From contig NW_019775491.1 in NCBI RefSeq assembly GCF_001039355.2, positions 987,740-1,051,739 of the forward strand: a stretch of DNA of 64,000 nucleotides, in the 5' to 3' direction. The stretch comes from Lingula anatina (taxonomy: Eukaryota > Brachiopoda > Lingulata > Lingulida > Lingulidae). The notes under the pieces are model-generated. The model did not search any database and was not told the DNA's origin. It saw only the letters and a list, made by a program, of their open reading frames with translations. Positions 26,301-38,415 of this stretch are shown one piece after another (positions within the stretch are counted from its first letter, which is position 1; each line of letters starts with the position of its first letter). A program made the translations under genes and the position numbers.

Positions 26301-28785
26301 AGGAAAGTTTGTAATCACTTAGTTTATAGCTACTTCAATTCCATCCACATGGAATTACCAGAGGTGTGTTCAAATTTAAAGAAACACTGACTTGAATGAA
26401 TTTTGACCATAGGTTCCTCTTGTTAAATTATTCAAAATGACATTATTTATGAATTTAAAAGAAAAACTTTAAGAATCACAATGGCAATGACAACAAAACC
26501 CACACACTTTGGATACAACGAAGTACCTGTTCTTAGCTCTGGAGCAGTATACCCAACTCCAGGTACACCTTGGAGGAGGGCACCCTGCATCTGTTCCTGG
26601 AGCTGAAGGTCTAAAATAGGTGAAGCTAGTATTCTTGGAGAGATCTGTTGTGGAATTCTTAGGCCCAGAGGTAGACCCTCTCCTACAGCATATGAGACAC
26701 TTGGCTGACTTGTTGCACCATACTGAATGAAGGCTGGCTCAATTACAGGCTGACGTGGAGGAGATATATTGGTTATTGGGTATTGAACACCAAGTGGCAA
26801 TGGGGCAGCACCTAATATACCAGGTGTCATCTTTGGTGCTCTGTTCTTGGGTTCGTATTTTCCTGAGCTTCCAGCAGAATTACTCACTCCTATATCATTT
26901 TGACTTTTTCCCTTAGGCTCGGATTTATAATTTTGAAACAGATTAGTTGGCATTCTAGCAGTATCTCCAGCCATCTCAGATTTACTGCCCTGTCCTGTCT
27001 TGTCCCTGCTAATTCCCTTAGAACCCTGCACTGAGAGTTTTTCCTTAGCAGGGCGCAACCCAATAAAAGTTGATGCCAGAGTCTTAAGTGCTTTGACTGC
27101 ATCTGCTCTTCTTGCATACCTCACAAATATGAGCCTGAATTAAAAAGAAAAAAAATTAGAGAGCTGCAAACAAAGTCTTAAGAAAAATATTTTTCAACCC
27201 CCACTCCTTTAAGTAGATAGGCTTAAGTCTCTGAGTGGGAGATGCAACATAGTTAATTAGACTAAAACACAAACCCAGAATTAGACTTTAAAACATTATT
27301 TATGTAAAATATGCCTAGATAACTAAAAATTCATTAATTTCAAATTTAAATTTACAAGTCACATAATTGTGCTGTTCTTGAAAATATGACAGACTGTTTG
27401 CAGTCATATATCATATAACACACACTGTCAATGCACCATATTTGAAAATATGTATATCTCATAGGCATATTAAATTCATAGTTTTGAAATCTTTATCAAT
27501 TACAAGCTGTTCAATATAACTAACTGCAAAATAAGGCTATACCTTGAATGACCAAAATTTATGTCTTTCACTTCCCCTATGCTTTTGAATTTACTCTCCA
27601 CTTCTTTGTTTGGCATACTGGTGTGATGCTTCTCAAACGTCACACAGAAGAGGCCTTGGTGGTTTGGGTGCAGCTCTGGAAACTCGTCAGCATCAACAGG
27701 CTCATGAGACCCATCTCAAAAACAAGCATGGGAGTGTTAAATAATGATTCTAAAGTGTTCAAGTAGCAAGTTGATATTATGCTTTAAATTCCCTATTAAA
27801 AATTAAATTCCCTGCTGTGCAAATTATATATGTACTCAGATTGTTATCAAACTAACATTGTGTAGAGTTTTATACTCCATCTGGACTTCTACATATATTC
27901 TCCAGAAATTATCATGTCTGAGGCAGAGTGGTCTTTTCAGTGCCTGAGACAATTACAGAGAGACAATACGGAGCCTCAGACACTAAACCATTCATGAATT
28001 TGTTTGATATCATTTAGTTTTCAAACAACAGCACTACAATAATACTGTGATGGCATACTCACCTTTATTATTGTTTTCCGTTGATATTTTTTCTGCTCTT
28101 TTGAGGGCTTTGACAGCAGTGTGTGTCATGAAGGAACCATCACTCTTACCATACACCACTGTCCTACCATCTTCTTCAATAAGACTAAAAGATATGTAGA
28201 AAAATTACCTTAGACTCTAGCAACAAAAAAATTAGATCAGTTTCTAAAACAGGGGTATACTAATGTATTATTAATGTCTTTAATTTACATATTATACTCA
28301 ACATGGGGTCTGATATGGATATGTGATGCAGCAGACAATGCTAATGAAGATAAGCAAATCATGGCAACATTAAAGGGGAGTCTTATGTCGACTCATAAAA
28401 ATAATGAAATTAATCAACTCTAAATTGCTTGGCTCACATATAGGGAGTCTTACATTTACATGTTAGCCACCTGTTTAACAACAGTATAATTACATGCCAA
28501 AGACTCCCTCGTGGGTTTGTGTCTAATATGTCTTGAGGCAAAATAATAAAAGTTTCAAGTTACATTTTTTCCATGAAATCTCAACATCACAAATTACCTC
28601 ACTACATCTGGCATAGCTTGAAGAAAGTCTGTTAATCTATTGAATTCCAAAGCCTTCCAATTGAGTGCATGGCCAACAAAGGTCTTGTAATCAGTTGTAA
28701 AATGGCACAGTGGAACTCCTTTAACTTTAGACAACAGCACTGCTCTCACCTCCTTCTTCACATCACTGGGTATGGGCAAAGGCAT
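20318..28785 (-). CDS. LOTUS-RRM-RRM-RRM-Tudor protein, likely germ-granule RNA factor
   Basis: Fifteen coding exons join in phase with GT-AG introns to 918 residues: 28785-28598, 28184-28063, 27714-27543, 27134-26527, 26287-26244, 26125-26040, 25586-25453, 25240-25185, 24359-24295, 23473-23346, 22885-22092, 21821-21703, 21071-20923, 20715-20657, 20350-20318. Order: extended LOTUS/OST-HTH domain (about 6-100, ending in an MPDVV segment typical of TDRD5/7), RRM1 (about 124-185), a Pro-rich linker, RRM2 (about 364-444, RNP1-like KKRFAFATF), RRM3 (about 456-531, RNP2-like QIVVANL), a KGQSKPQ-type repeat (about 615-668), and a Tudor domain with flanks (about 740-918, with WYRAWVV and CCDYGFS). 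By family, LOTUS binds Vasa-type helicases or RNA, RRMs bind RNA, and Tudor reads methylarginine; a piRNA or germ-granule role is inferred. RRM3-Tudor recalls TDRD10. The ATG follows an acceptor near 28800; a 5' UTR exon donor is likely near 29652. Confidence 0.88.
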
Positions 28786-29855
28786 TTTGCCTGCACAGCT
28801 CTTAAAATTAAGAAACAAAATTATTTTAAATAATAAATACCCATATATCCAGAGAAAAAAATACATAATTGTGTCTTGAAACTAGATAGAGTCTTTGGCT
28901 AGGAATTGCATATTCTCACACTCTGCCACATTGTTGTAAAGAGCAGCTCACCCAAGGTACCCTATCCCCGGGATACCTTTTGCCACTGACTGGGTCTTGA
29001 TTATTGAAAACAGACATCATTATAACAACATAACAGTAGGAAATATATATGCAGTATGTGAAAAATAGAATCATCCACCATCAGGTTCAGTTTCACTCCT
29101 AAAGTGCTCAAAAATTCTGAAAGATTATGAACATATCTTGCAGAATTAAAGTGTTACTATCAATTGCTATATTATTGGATCAACCTCAAAGTTTCAAGTT
29201 CCTCAGTCCAACGGGTTTGGAAGAGATGCATGTAATAACAAATACCCCCGAGGGGTATTCGGCGCACTAAAATTCTGAAGGCCCCATGCTCATCCCAGCT
29301 GATAGAATCTACATGTACGTTTCTCAATCCCAAAACTTACATTTTTTCAATGACATGAGTAATGGCAGAAAACACAACGTGTAATAATAAAAGAATCATT
29401 TGTTTGTCAGTTCTATCTATATGACAGAGAAAAAAGAACGAGCCCCTTTTTACCCTTCACTATTTTAGTGCTTCAAATAACAAAGACCGCTTCGGGCAGC
29501 AGAAAGTTGGTCATTCTCGAAGACGGGAACTCGATCCAGGATCCGTCCACTTGCACGTGCTCGTGGAATCAGTGTTAGACAGCCACACTCTCACAACAAT
29601 CAATGCTCTGATAAAAAGCAAATTGTAAATTAAAATTTAAAAAAAAACGCACCTACTATTCTTTAAATCTAGATTTTAGTCCTTTAGCAAGTTCTTCCTC
29701 GGTCGGCTAGCATCCAGGGCACCAACAATAAATCTGGACCAAGTTTAAACGCTGCTGCGGACCACCGGATGTTGTGACCTTCAATGTGCAGACAACAGGA
29801 AGTGTTGGTGAAGAAGGCGCACGTCTTGTGTCCTTTTGAAGGTGTAAATGCCCAA
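28786..29855. promoter_or_regulatory. Shared upstream region of the LOTUS gene (-) and C3orf38 homologue (+)
   Basis: The two genes are head-to-head with start codons about 1.07 kb apart. A minus-strand donor (TAGTAG followed by GTGCGT, near 29652) and an acceptor just before 28800 suggest that the LOTUS gene starts with a non-coding exon between about 29652 and 29780. If so, the two transcription starts lie within about 200 bases and share a promoter. I see no TATA box. Confidence 0.45.
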
Positions 29856-32072
29856 ATGCTGAGTGACATTGAAAAGAAAGGTTGTGAAGATATCTTAAAT
29901 CGTCTATCCAGCGAGGAATTAATTTCCTTGAAAGACACTGTTACGAATAAACTGATAGCAGTTGAAGGGAAACGAGGCAGGTACCAGTACAACATTAAGT
30001 AACAATGTGCAGGGAATTTTCACTTTCACTTCAGGAGTTCAGTTCTTATAAGAAAACAGAGCAACATCCAGAGATAAGGTTTAGTCTTAAGTGAAGTGTG
30101 TGGCAGAATTTACGTGAATATAAAAGGCGCTTATTTTTTTATTATAGTAGCAAGATCGAGTTAGTCATCTCAAATCGTTGGAAAACAAAGGGACATTTCA
30201 CTGTTGATAACATATATTTACACTTCTTCTTGCCTCTAACAAGTAATGTTCAGTGAAAGTAACTTTCTGTAATGCTTCCATCTTTAAACATTTGTGGACT
30301 ATGTATGTTGTTATATTTTTCAGAAGCAATCAAGGTAATCATTTCATACACAGAAGATGTTCAGCAGTTACTAAGGAGGAAAAAAGTCAAAAGGGACCTG
30401 CTTTTCCAGTACCTGTATGACAACAATGTCACTGTTCTTCCTTCGGCTGAAAAAGCAGCCCTTATTCATGAAATATTAATACTTTGGAGATCCATGCCTT
30501 CTAAAGTACAGCAAGAACCTGAAGATATCAATGATGAGGTATCACATCTCACATTAAAAAAAAATCTTATGCTTGAAAAACAAAAGAAGCCAATTAGAAA
30601 GCAGAAAAAGGCAACAAATTTCATATTTTAGTATATCAATAGTTCTTAACTGCTGTTTAAATTTTTTCGCTTAACACCATTGGGGTACTGGGTACAGAAA
30701 TAACATTTTATTTTAGCTAGAATTGGGCATATCAGAGCTTCACCAGTAATCACTCAGAATTGAGGGTAAATTGAAATTTTCTGTTAGTCATTTTTAGAAA
30801 AAAAAAAAATGCAATCTGATCTTGACCAAGGGTATATTTTTCTCTTCTTTCAAATTGGGTTCTTCTATTTGGATTCCCTGACTTTGATCATTGCATGCTT
30901 TCTCTACTGTGTCCCCAGTATTGCAACACCTTGTGTGGTCTGTCAGGGGTAAATCTTTGATTCAGGCGCTTGTTAAATACATTCTGAATTGACTTTAGTG
31001 ATGTGGGACATTGCCCTATTCTACCTGATAAAGACATTGTCTGCTGAATATATGTGATGCTCCAAAAGAGGATAATCATCTATTTTTTCAACAGTGGTCA
31101 TAGCAGTCAAATGAAAGCTATTGAGACAAACTTCCCTTTTCCAGAGGCAATTTCTTTTGTTGTATTAAATGAAGTTAAATAGTTTGAGAAATTGCATTTT
31201 GAAATTAAGAGCACACATACAATTGCATATGCGAAAGGTTAAAAAGTTTTTTTTCTGATTTTCAAAGGCTCACACTGCCATGCCAACACCTTAGTTTTTA
31301 AATAGTAACTGGTTCACTTCCATGGTTTTCCAAGGAAATGATACAGATAAATGGTTTTGCATATGTGTATCAACTCAAAATTAATACATTAATATATAAA
31401 ACATTATCAATTAATATAGTGTGGTATTCTTAAGTGATAAATGTTCTCATATAAGAAGAGGACCAGTTTTGTTGCGTTGTATATAAAAGATACCTTTGTC
31501 TTAACTCTTCTATTTTTTTTCAGTCCAAAACTGATGTACGTGTAGCTGCTCCAGAACAAAGAAAACCCACTAGTGAGGGTCAAAAATTGGCAGAACACTT
31601 TGTCACTTGGTTTTATAACATGCTAAATTCTCATAACCCAACTTGTCCAAGCCAAGCTGAGGATCAATTCAGTCATGTGCACTTCTTTGAAGACTGCAGA
31701 CTTAAACTTGTATGTGACACGACAGACAGCAGGTTTGAGGAATTCGGTGGGGCTCAATTGGTCTGCCAGAGATTGCTAGCATTTGTTCAGGAGGAATTAT
31801 TGATTTTTAACCCTAACATTAGTCCTGAGGGTCTGAGGGGGTTGTCTGAGCCACATGGTTTGGTGGTTGTGATGGTCTGTGGTACAATTCACAGGCAGCA
31901 AACGTGTTTGGGAATATTTGAACAATCATTTGGCTTAGTCAAAGATCCACACTGTGAGAATAATTGGAAAATAAAGTACACAAATCTGAAAATGCTAGGT
32001 ACACCTGTAACGCAAATACCAAAGTTAGAGCAAAGCAGCATTCTTCCTTTACCTTCCACAAACCTGCAGTAA
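29856..32072 (+). CDS. C3orf38: C3orf38 homologue (DUF4518 family)
   Basis: Three exons: about 29856-29976, 30324-30538 and 31524-32072, giving 294 residues (human about 329). The N-terminus (MLSDIEKKGCEDILNRL, then LISLKDTVTNKLIAVE) matches the start of human C3orf38. The C-terminal half has the family's conserved blocks: WFYNMLNS, the PHGLVVVMVCGTIH segment, TCLGIFEQSFGL and ENNWKIKYTNLKMLG, which look like an NTF2-like fold. Function is poorly known; human C3orf38 has been linked to apoptosis. Exon 1 to 2 joins in frame only if a GC donor at 29977-29978 is used. The nearby GT (29981) would shift the frame. An upstream in-frame ATG at 29784 is possible, but the chosen one matches the human start better. 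Confidence 0.92.
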
Positions 32073-33008
32073 ATGCCATACATACTGCAAACTTTATCGG
32101 GGCTGCTTTGATAATTAGTTTTTTTTTTTTNNNNNNNNNNNNNNNNNNNNNNNNNNNNNNNNNNNNNNNNNNNNNNNNNNNNNNNNNNNNNNNNNNNNNN
32201 NNNNNNNNNNNNNNNNNNNNNNNNNNNNNNNNNNNNNNNNNNNNNNNNNNNNNNNNNNNNNNNNNNNNNNNNNNNNNNNNNNNNNTGATAATTAGTTTTT
32301 TTTTTTTTGTTTGTTTGTTTGTTTGGTTTTATCAGCTAAAAGTCATTGGCGGAAAAAAACAAGGAGGCCCAGTACTTCATATTGTGGCTTATTAAGTTTA
32401 TAGCAAATACTTTTAACATCAAGTTACTCAATTTTGTTAAATGTTTGTTGTCAACCAGTTAAGGAAAAAATAATACCAAAATTCTTCATTCTTAAAAATC
32501 TGAGTTGTTTATTTTAATATTTTCAAAAATATAAAAATTGTAAAATGTTAACTTATGACAATAATGTTTGAAGCATGCATATTTCATTATCACATACTAC
32601 CCTCTACAAAAGTTTGTACCTAAACTACATTTTCCTCTGGTTTATTAATTGCATTACCAGTACTTGGTTGTAATGTTTTTCTTTTCTGTAAAGGTACAGT
32701 GTATTACTACAGGGAGATTCATGCACTTCAATGTATCCCAACAAGACACTGGGTAGTTAATCATTGTTTGAATTCAGATTTAAAATACTTTTCTAAGGTT
32801 GTTCTTCTCCACATCTTCACTCTTTTTAAGCGTGTTTAATAACCCTCTACTGATGTTACTAAGTCAAACATTAAGAGTTAAAGTGACTCACGTACATAAT
32901 CTCAATAAAAAACATGCTGACAATTACCAAAATGCAAAGATTGGGGTCTTGTACTGACATGTAATACACCCTCTTGTTATGAAAATAACTGACACTTGGA
33001 GCAAGTGT
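32073..33008. other. Convergent 3' UTR region with an assembly gap
   Basis: This stretch separates the stops of the C3orf38 homologue (+) and NEIL1 (-). It holds a run of N at 32131-32285. The 22 bases before the gap (TGATAATTAG plus T-run) are repeated directly after it, followed by GTTT repeats. Minus-strand AATAAA signals at forward 32641-32646 and 32508-32513 are candidates for the NEIL1 3' end. No coding sequence is seen. Confidence 0.7.
32131..32285. other. Assembly gap (155 N)
   Basis: An unresolved run flanked on both sides by the same TGATAATTAGTTTTTTTTTT sequence, as expected when two overlapping contig ends at a T homopolymer were not merged. Confidence 0.95.
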
Positions 33009-36000
33009 TTAGTGACCCTTGGCAGATCTCCTTTTGGGTTTGGGTGCTGTAGTTGGCATTTCTGCTGTTTCCACAGACGAGGTTTTTGCACGCTTTAAAC
33101 TGCTTATCCCATTTGAGATGGCAGTAGATTGTGTAGTGTTTGAACTCCTCTTCTTAGTTCTTAAAGATGTGCGTGGTTGTTGTTCTTGTTTCAAATCAGT
33201 GTTAGTCCCAACTGTCTTTTTCACAGAACTTCTTGTAACTCTGTTGGAACTTCCTCTATTTTCTTGTTTAATTGAATCATTGTTTGGTCCCACACTCTTT
33301 AATTTCTTTCTACCTCTTGGCTTGTCTGTGGCTACTGGAGGCGACTTTTTATTTCTCCCTCTAGATGGCTTTTTGACCTGAGAAAAGGAAGCACAGACTT
33401 CTTTGTGCTGTTTTTCCCCAATAAATTAACAGCATTCACATGACACCACTCTCATCTTACAGTAATTTCCATATTTCACACACCTCACTTATTATATTTT
33501 TCAACATTTAACATTTCAATTCACCTTAGTTTTCGTGTCCACCACTTCCGAATTTTCTTCTTCCTTTTTAATTTCATACTTTTTGCCTTTTGCCCTTTTT
33601 ATTACACCTCTTGATTTTTCCTCTGATAGAAAAGAAAAAATAGCATTAAGCAAATTCCTCAGAGAGTTGGATTGATCTACATAGCTAGTTCCATTAAGAA
33701 TGAGCCCTAAATCTGTTTCCTGTTACACAGATTTCTGCCTCAATCTAAAACAACTACCTTTTAATACAAGTGATACCTTGAGACTATCTAAAATGTAATC
33801 TCTCAAGTTTCTTTATTTTAATTTCTACATCACGCAAATGACCCTGAAAAAGTTGGAATTCTGACAAAAGTCTGAAAAGTCTCATCAGTGCTTTACCTTT
33901 AGGGGTCATTGGGCCAGCTGGTCCACTGAACCATATAGTTCTACCATTATGATCAACCATGTTATTCATGCTGGTGTTGTAGTAGCAACGCAGCCAACTG
34001 GCAAATGCATCATAATCATCAGATCTTCCCTCAGGATCATAGCCTTTTCCACCTTAAAATAAACTGATGGCTTAATAAGGTTATTGATATTTGCCGTCTC
34101 ATTACAAGCAAGCTACTTTAAGGACGAGTCAATATTAAAATTTAAAGCATATATCGTAATTCCCTTGGTATCTCTCAAATTTTCAAAATGCTATAGGACA
34201 AGAAATACTTATTATAAACAAATGTATCTATGCAACAACATTCTTAGTACATTTATAAATGCCATACTTCGTACCTAGATTTATAACTTCATGAGGTAGA
34301 ATATTGCAAAGTTCAAGAATATCTGGTATCTCCTTTTTCACTTTGCTGTCATGGGTCAGTGGCTCCAAGACAGAGCGAGCACCTTCAAATGGAGGGATTC
34401 CCAGCCTAAAATGGGTACACAAGAGATAAAGAACATGAAAAGTACACCCTTGTTTTGACTTGCTATACTCACTTTTATTATAAATGTTGTGTTAATGTAA
34501 TGTGGGTGGTTAGCTGATGTATATATAGCTCTGTCACTAACGTGTGACTGTAGCGCACATGACGTGATTTATAAGAAACTACAAGTACATGCCAAAGTCA
34601 TGGTCAGGAGATATCCCGGGATTTGCGGTACAGGGAGTCTAGAATGTGAATCTTTAATTTGGTCATTTAGAGGGAGTCCAACCCAAGCAAGCTCAACCAA
34701 CCAATAAATACAGGCCATCTTTTGAGGCTAATGGTTGGATGGCTCTCTGGGGAAAGCCTTGGTCATGGTATATAGTACATTTATATAATTATACTTCCAT
34801 GGTTATGCAAGATGCAAGGCATGTATATAGAGATGTAGGTGTACAGTCCATATCAGACACTGTACTGTATATATATATATATATATATATCAGTGCTAAT
34901 CCATAAATTTCATGCTGGTACCTGTATAAAATTTCTGCTCTCAGATAGTTTCCAATACCATTGAAAAACTTTTGGTTCAACAGTGCTTCGCATATTGGCT
35001 TGTTAAATGCAGCATTTTTCAAATTATTCAACACATTGTCCCTACAAAGAAAATTAAACATTAAACATAGTATATTCATATTGCATTCATTTTTAAAACA
35101 CACTGTTAAAAATTTAACATATGAAAATTTTAAGTACTGGCTATAATACTGAGTCTACGTGCAACCACCTAAATAACTGCATTTGTAAATATTTAACCCA
35201 CCTGAATTTGTCATATTCAAACATAACGCACGGTCCCCTGTCAGCACCCCAACTATCCGTGACTTCCCAGCGTCCAAAGCGTCTGTAGTCGACAAAACTC
35301 AACACCTGCTTCGGCTCATCTCTGGTAAAGAAATTAAGATGAGCATGCTTGTGCATCTCATTGACTGCAGTGAACTGAAATTTACCTGACATTCCGAATC
35401 TAAACAAAATGTTAATGGATTCATTTGGTTTTGGTTTTTTGCTCTTCGTTTTTTGCGTATCCGTTGAGGTGAGAGTCAAGCGAACTTCCTTCCCACGAGA
35501 AGTTGCACTGATTGTATAAGCTTCCGCCGGCCATGGAATTCTTACAGTCGGCATGACGTCACAAGATGGCCGCCACGCCCGGACTAGGGTAAAACAATCT
35601 GTAAGCTCCATTGCTCCCCATGTTAAAATGATCAACTTTGATCGTCTGTATCTCTCACACCGGTAGATAATTAAACTTGACAACTGTTTAATTATATCAC
35701 CATAGGTATTTAGTGTCAGGAAATGGCCATCAAGGACCTTTTCTAGCATTGATGCCGATTTTATCAGCGATTGAAATGCACCCACCTTACACTGTTATTA
35801 TATGAGCTGCAGTTAGTTCTGATTGTTTTTCAGGTAAGAAGTTCCAATGGCTTTGTTATCGGATGAATCTGTCCACTGACAGCGATTGAACAGAACTTAC
35901 CTGGATCCTCAAACAATCATAGAGCCCTTTGAGGTGGTTTAATTGGAAGAAAGTGATCTTATCAGTTGGTGTCATTGTAGCAAATAGAACTAAAACAGAT

Positions 36001-37919
36001 ATGATCTTCACAGGTGTGGTCATTTATTTGTCTTTGAAAAGGGGAGCTGAAAGAAAGCTCTAATGACAGTTTATTAGTCTGATTTTATTACTGAAAGTAC
36101 ATGCCATTGAGAATTTGAACAATTTTTTCTAGTAATTTTTAATACCCATGTTGCTGCAGACATTCAGAATTGAGATCATGGACAGGAATAAAACTTTTAC
36201 ATACTCAATAAATCATTTAATTATTGTATTATGAAGTGTGTAAATGGCAATAATGTGCTATTGGAACAGATAACTAATACTTTTTCTATGTGATGTTGTA
36301 CACTTTCATCAAGAGGATAGAATGCAAGAAAGGCTATCAATGCACATACTCCAGTATATGAACTGGAAGAAACAAGCGGGTGGAGCTGTTTGCTGAGTAA
36401 AATCTATTAACCCATGCAATAAGAAAAGACACTCAGCAATCAAATTTTTGTTATGGATTTAGTTTTTTTATCCTTTGGACACTACTGTTATATTTGCTTA
36501 AGTTTTTTATATCATAGAAATTCTAATTCATTTTTACTGTACAAATGTTTATTCAGAATGCAACTTTACAGCATATGTCAAGGAATTTTATAACTCCTTA
36601 CATTATAGATAGAAATAAAATGTAAATTTAAAGTCAACAAGTTTTATTGTATCTTTCATTTTGCATTTTGTTTAAGAATTCAAAGTGATTTACGACGGTT
36701 AAATATGCATTCAATTCGGATTTTTATAGATCGTACTTTGTATTGTGATATTGAGTCTGATGTTCTAAAAATGAAAATGAAATAACTACCTTATAAATTT
36801 ATATTATTTTCTAAAAAAAAAAACACCATGAACTTCATTTAGCATCAGAGTCAAAAATGATTTGTAGATTTTGACAACTTAAAAAGATTTAAGTGAGGCT
36901 TTCATTCAAAACTTTTTTGTTTAATTGGATAATTATGGATGAATCTATTTATGAAAAATAATTTTGGCAGGCCTCTTAAAAAATTGTTTACGTTTTTGCA
37001 GAAATTATAAAAGCTGAAAAAGTATTTCATAGTCTCTTCAAACATAATTCCAGGCAACAGTAGAAAAAGAAATTTTAATGAAAAACACAGCAGTGACAAA
37101 TTAAAATTCTTTTTGAAAGCACATTTATTGCATTACTTGAGACACCTGCTTTGAACACGACAGGTGAGCAATGTCTACTCCCTTTTCTAGCTTATCAAAT
37201 CTTTCAAACTGAGACCTCTAAAAGCAATATGAATGAAATAGTTTTCTTTGTTTAGATAATGATTTTATTATACAAGAATTCTGACTGTATATTAATGAAC
37301 TGGGTGCGTATAGGTCATAGTGTCCCAGTAGGAAAAATTGCTTTAAAAATAGTACACCACCATCGTTGATAAAGTAGCCACTGACGCTAGAAAATCCTTT
37401 TGATGGCCATTTCCCTGAGCTAAATACGTAAGTGAATATCAACAAACAGTTGTCACGCGTATTTGTTCACAGATATACTTGATACAGACGATAAAATATG
37501 CCTATTACAACATGCATCTGGTGTAAACTGAAATTGCAGCCCGTTGGAGGAGTGTTGGTATTATCGCTGATAAAATCACCATCAGCTCTAGAAAATCCTC
37601 CTGAGGCCCATTGACTGACGCTACAAACCCTAGTGAATATAACCAAGTGGTTGTCACAAGTAATTGTCCTCTGGTCTGCTTGATATGAACGATCAAAGTT
37701 CACCAATTTAACATTGAGAGTAATGGGCGCAAGCCAATGTTTTACCCTAGTCCAAAATGAGAGCCTCGTTCTGGGTTCAGTAATCCTGTAACCGACTGTA
37801 AGAATGTCAGGGTTTTTCGTGCTAACTTCCGATTTGACGATCGGTCCAGCGAAAACTCGACCTTTGCAAACTTCATTGACAAAATGGCTAGCAAGATGCA
37901 GCTCTGGACCTTCTGGCAT
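33009..37919 (-). CDS. NEIL1: Endonuclease VIII-like 1 (NEIL1) DNA glycosylase/AP lyase
   Basis: NEIL1 removes oxidised pyrimidines in nuclear base-excision repair. Exons: 37919-37793, 35583-35202, 35041-34922, 34405-34275, 34052-33897, 33622-33525, 33377-33009; all phases agree, 460 residues (human about 390). The N-terminal MPEGPELHLAS carries the catalytic Pro2/Glu3, so the MPEG methionine was chosen over an ATG two codons upstream. SRGKEVRL (Lys74 in this model) matches human Lys54; NGIGNYLRAEILYR is the helix-two-turn-helix; GRTIWFSG is the zincless finger. The tail (exons 6-7) is basic and Lys/Ser-rich, as in the family. GGKGY at the start of exon 5 keeps the Lys that is RNA-edited in mammals. 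Intron 1 is an inverted-repeat element. The only in-frame splice pair I find lies inside its ends and adds about 19 residues between Ile39 and the IPWPAEAY segment; a direct Ile-Pro junction would match human length better. Confidence 0.95.
34867..34890. repeat. TA dinucleotide microsatellite
   Basis: A run of AT units in NEIL1 intron 3, just after the exon 3 donor. Confidence 0.9.
35538..37805. mobile_element. Composite inverted-repeat element forming NEIL1 intron 1
   Basis: The ends are perfect 14-bp inverted repeats (ATTCTTACAGTCGG at 35538-35551 and its complement at 37792-37805). They continue inward as arms of about 270 bases that still align well: both hold GGACTAGGGTAAAAC or its complement, AACTTTGATCGT, ATTTTCTAG and TTTTATCAGCGAT in the same order. 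A further partial copy of the right arm lies at about 37344-37500, in tandem with it. The interior shows no transposase. The conserved NEIL1 reading frame breaks exactly at the two ends, so the element was inserted in coding sequence and is now spliced out. Confidence 0.8.
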
Positions 37920-38415
37920 TTTCAATCCAACTATGTAGCTAACTTTTTGAGTTTAAATCTGGCTTCAACGCGAGCACGTGTTGCGGTGACTACTTTGTTT
38001 ACATCGAAGAGAAATAGCCTCGACTACGTTATGTTACATAAATTAATAAAACTGCCAAATTTTCTCCAACAAAAATTTAGGTAAAATAGTCAGCATTTTG
38101 TGACATAAAGCGTTATTTATTTATTTATTTATTTAAGCATTTGGTGGTATAACCATTTGTGTTTTTGTTAGAGATAAAACAAAAATGTACTGACTCTCAT
38201 AGAGAGTATGAAGGTCGTGATATTTCAATGAGATCCAGTGAATGAGATCTATAATAACCCATCCTGAACTTTCATAGTCGAGTATCAATTGATCATCATC
38301 ATAATAGGCAGACAAAATTCTACTGCCAGACTTACATGATCTCGATGTTCCAATGAAAGAAATTAAATTTGACAAATAGCAAAAGGCGACCTAATGTTTT
38401 TTCTTACACCCATTG

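Noticed and set aside
29684-29995. Minus-strand frame of 103 codons
   Set aside because: Antisense to exon 1 of the C3orf38 homologue; the sense frame matches the family.
33019-33381. Plus-strand frame of 120 codons
   Set aside because: Antisense shadow of the last, Lys/Ser-rich NEIL1 exon.
35600-35785. Open extension of NEIL1 exon 2 upstream of 35583
   Set aside because: It lies inside the inverted-repeat element and has no counterpart in NEIL1. The acceptor at 35584-35585 is the only one that keeps phase with exon 1.
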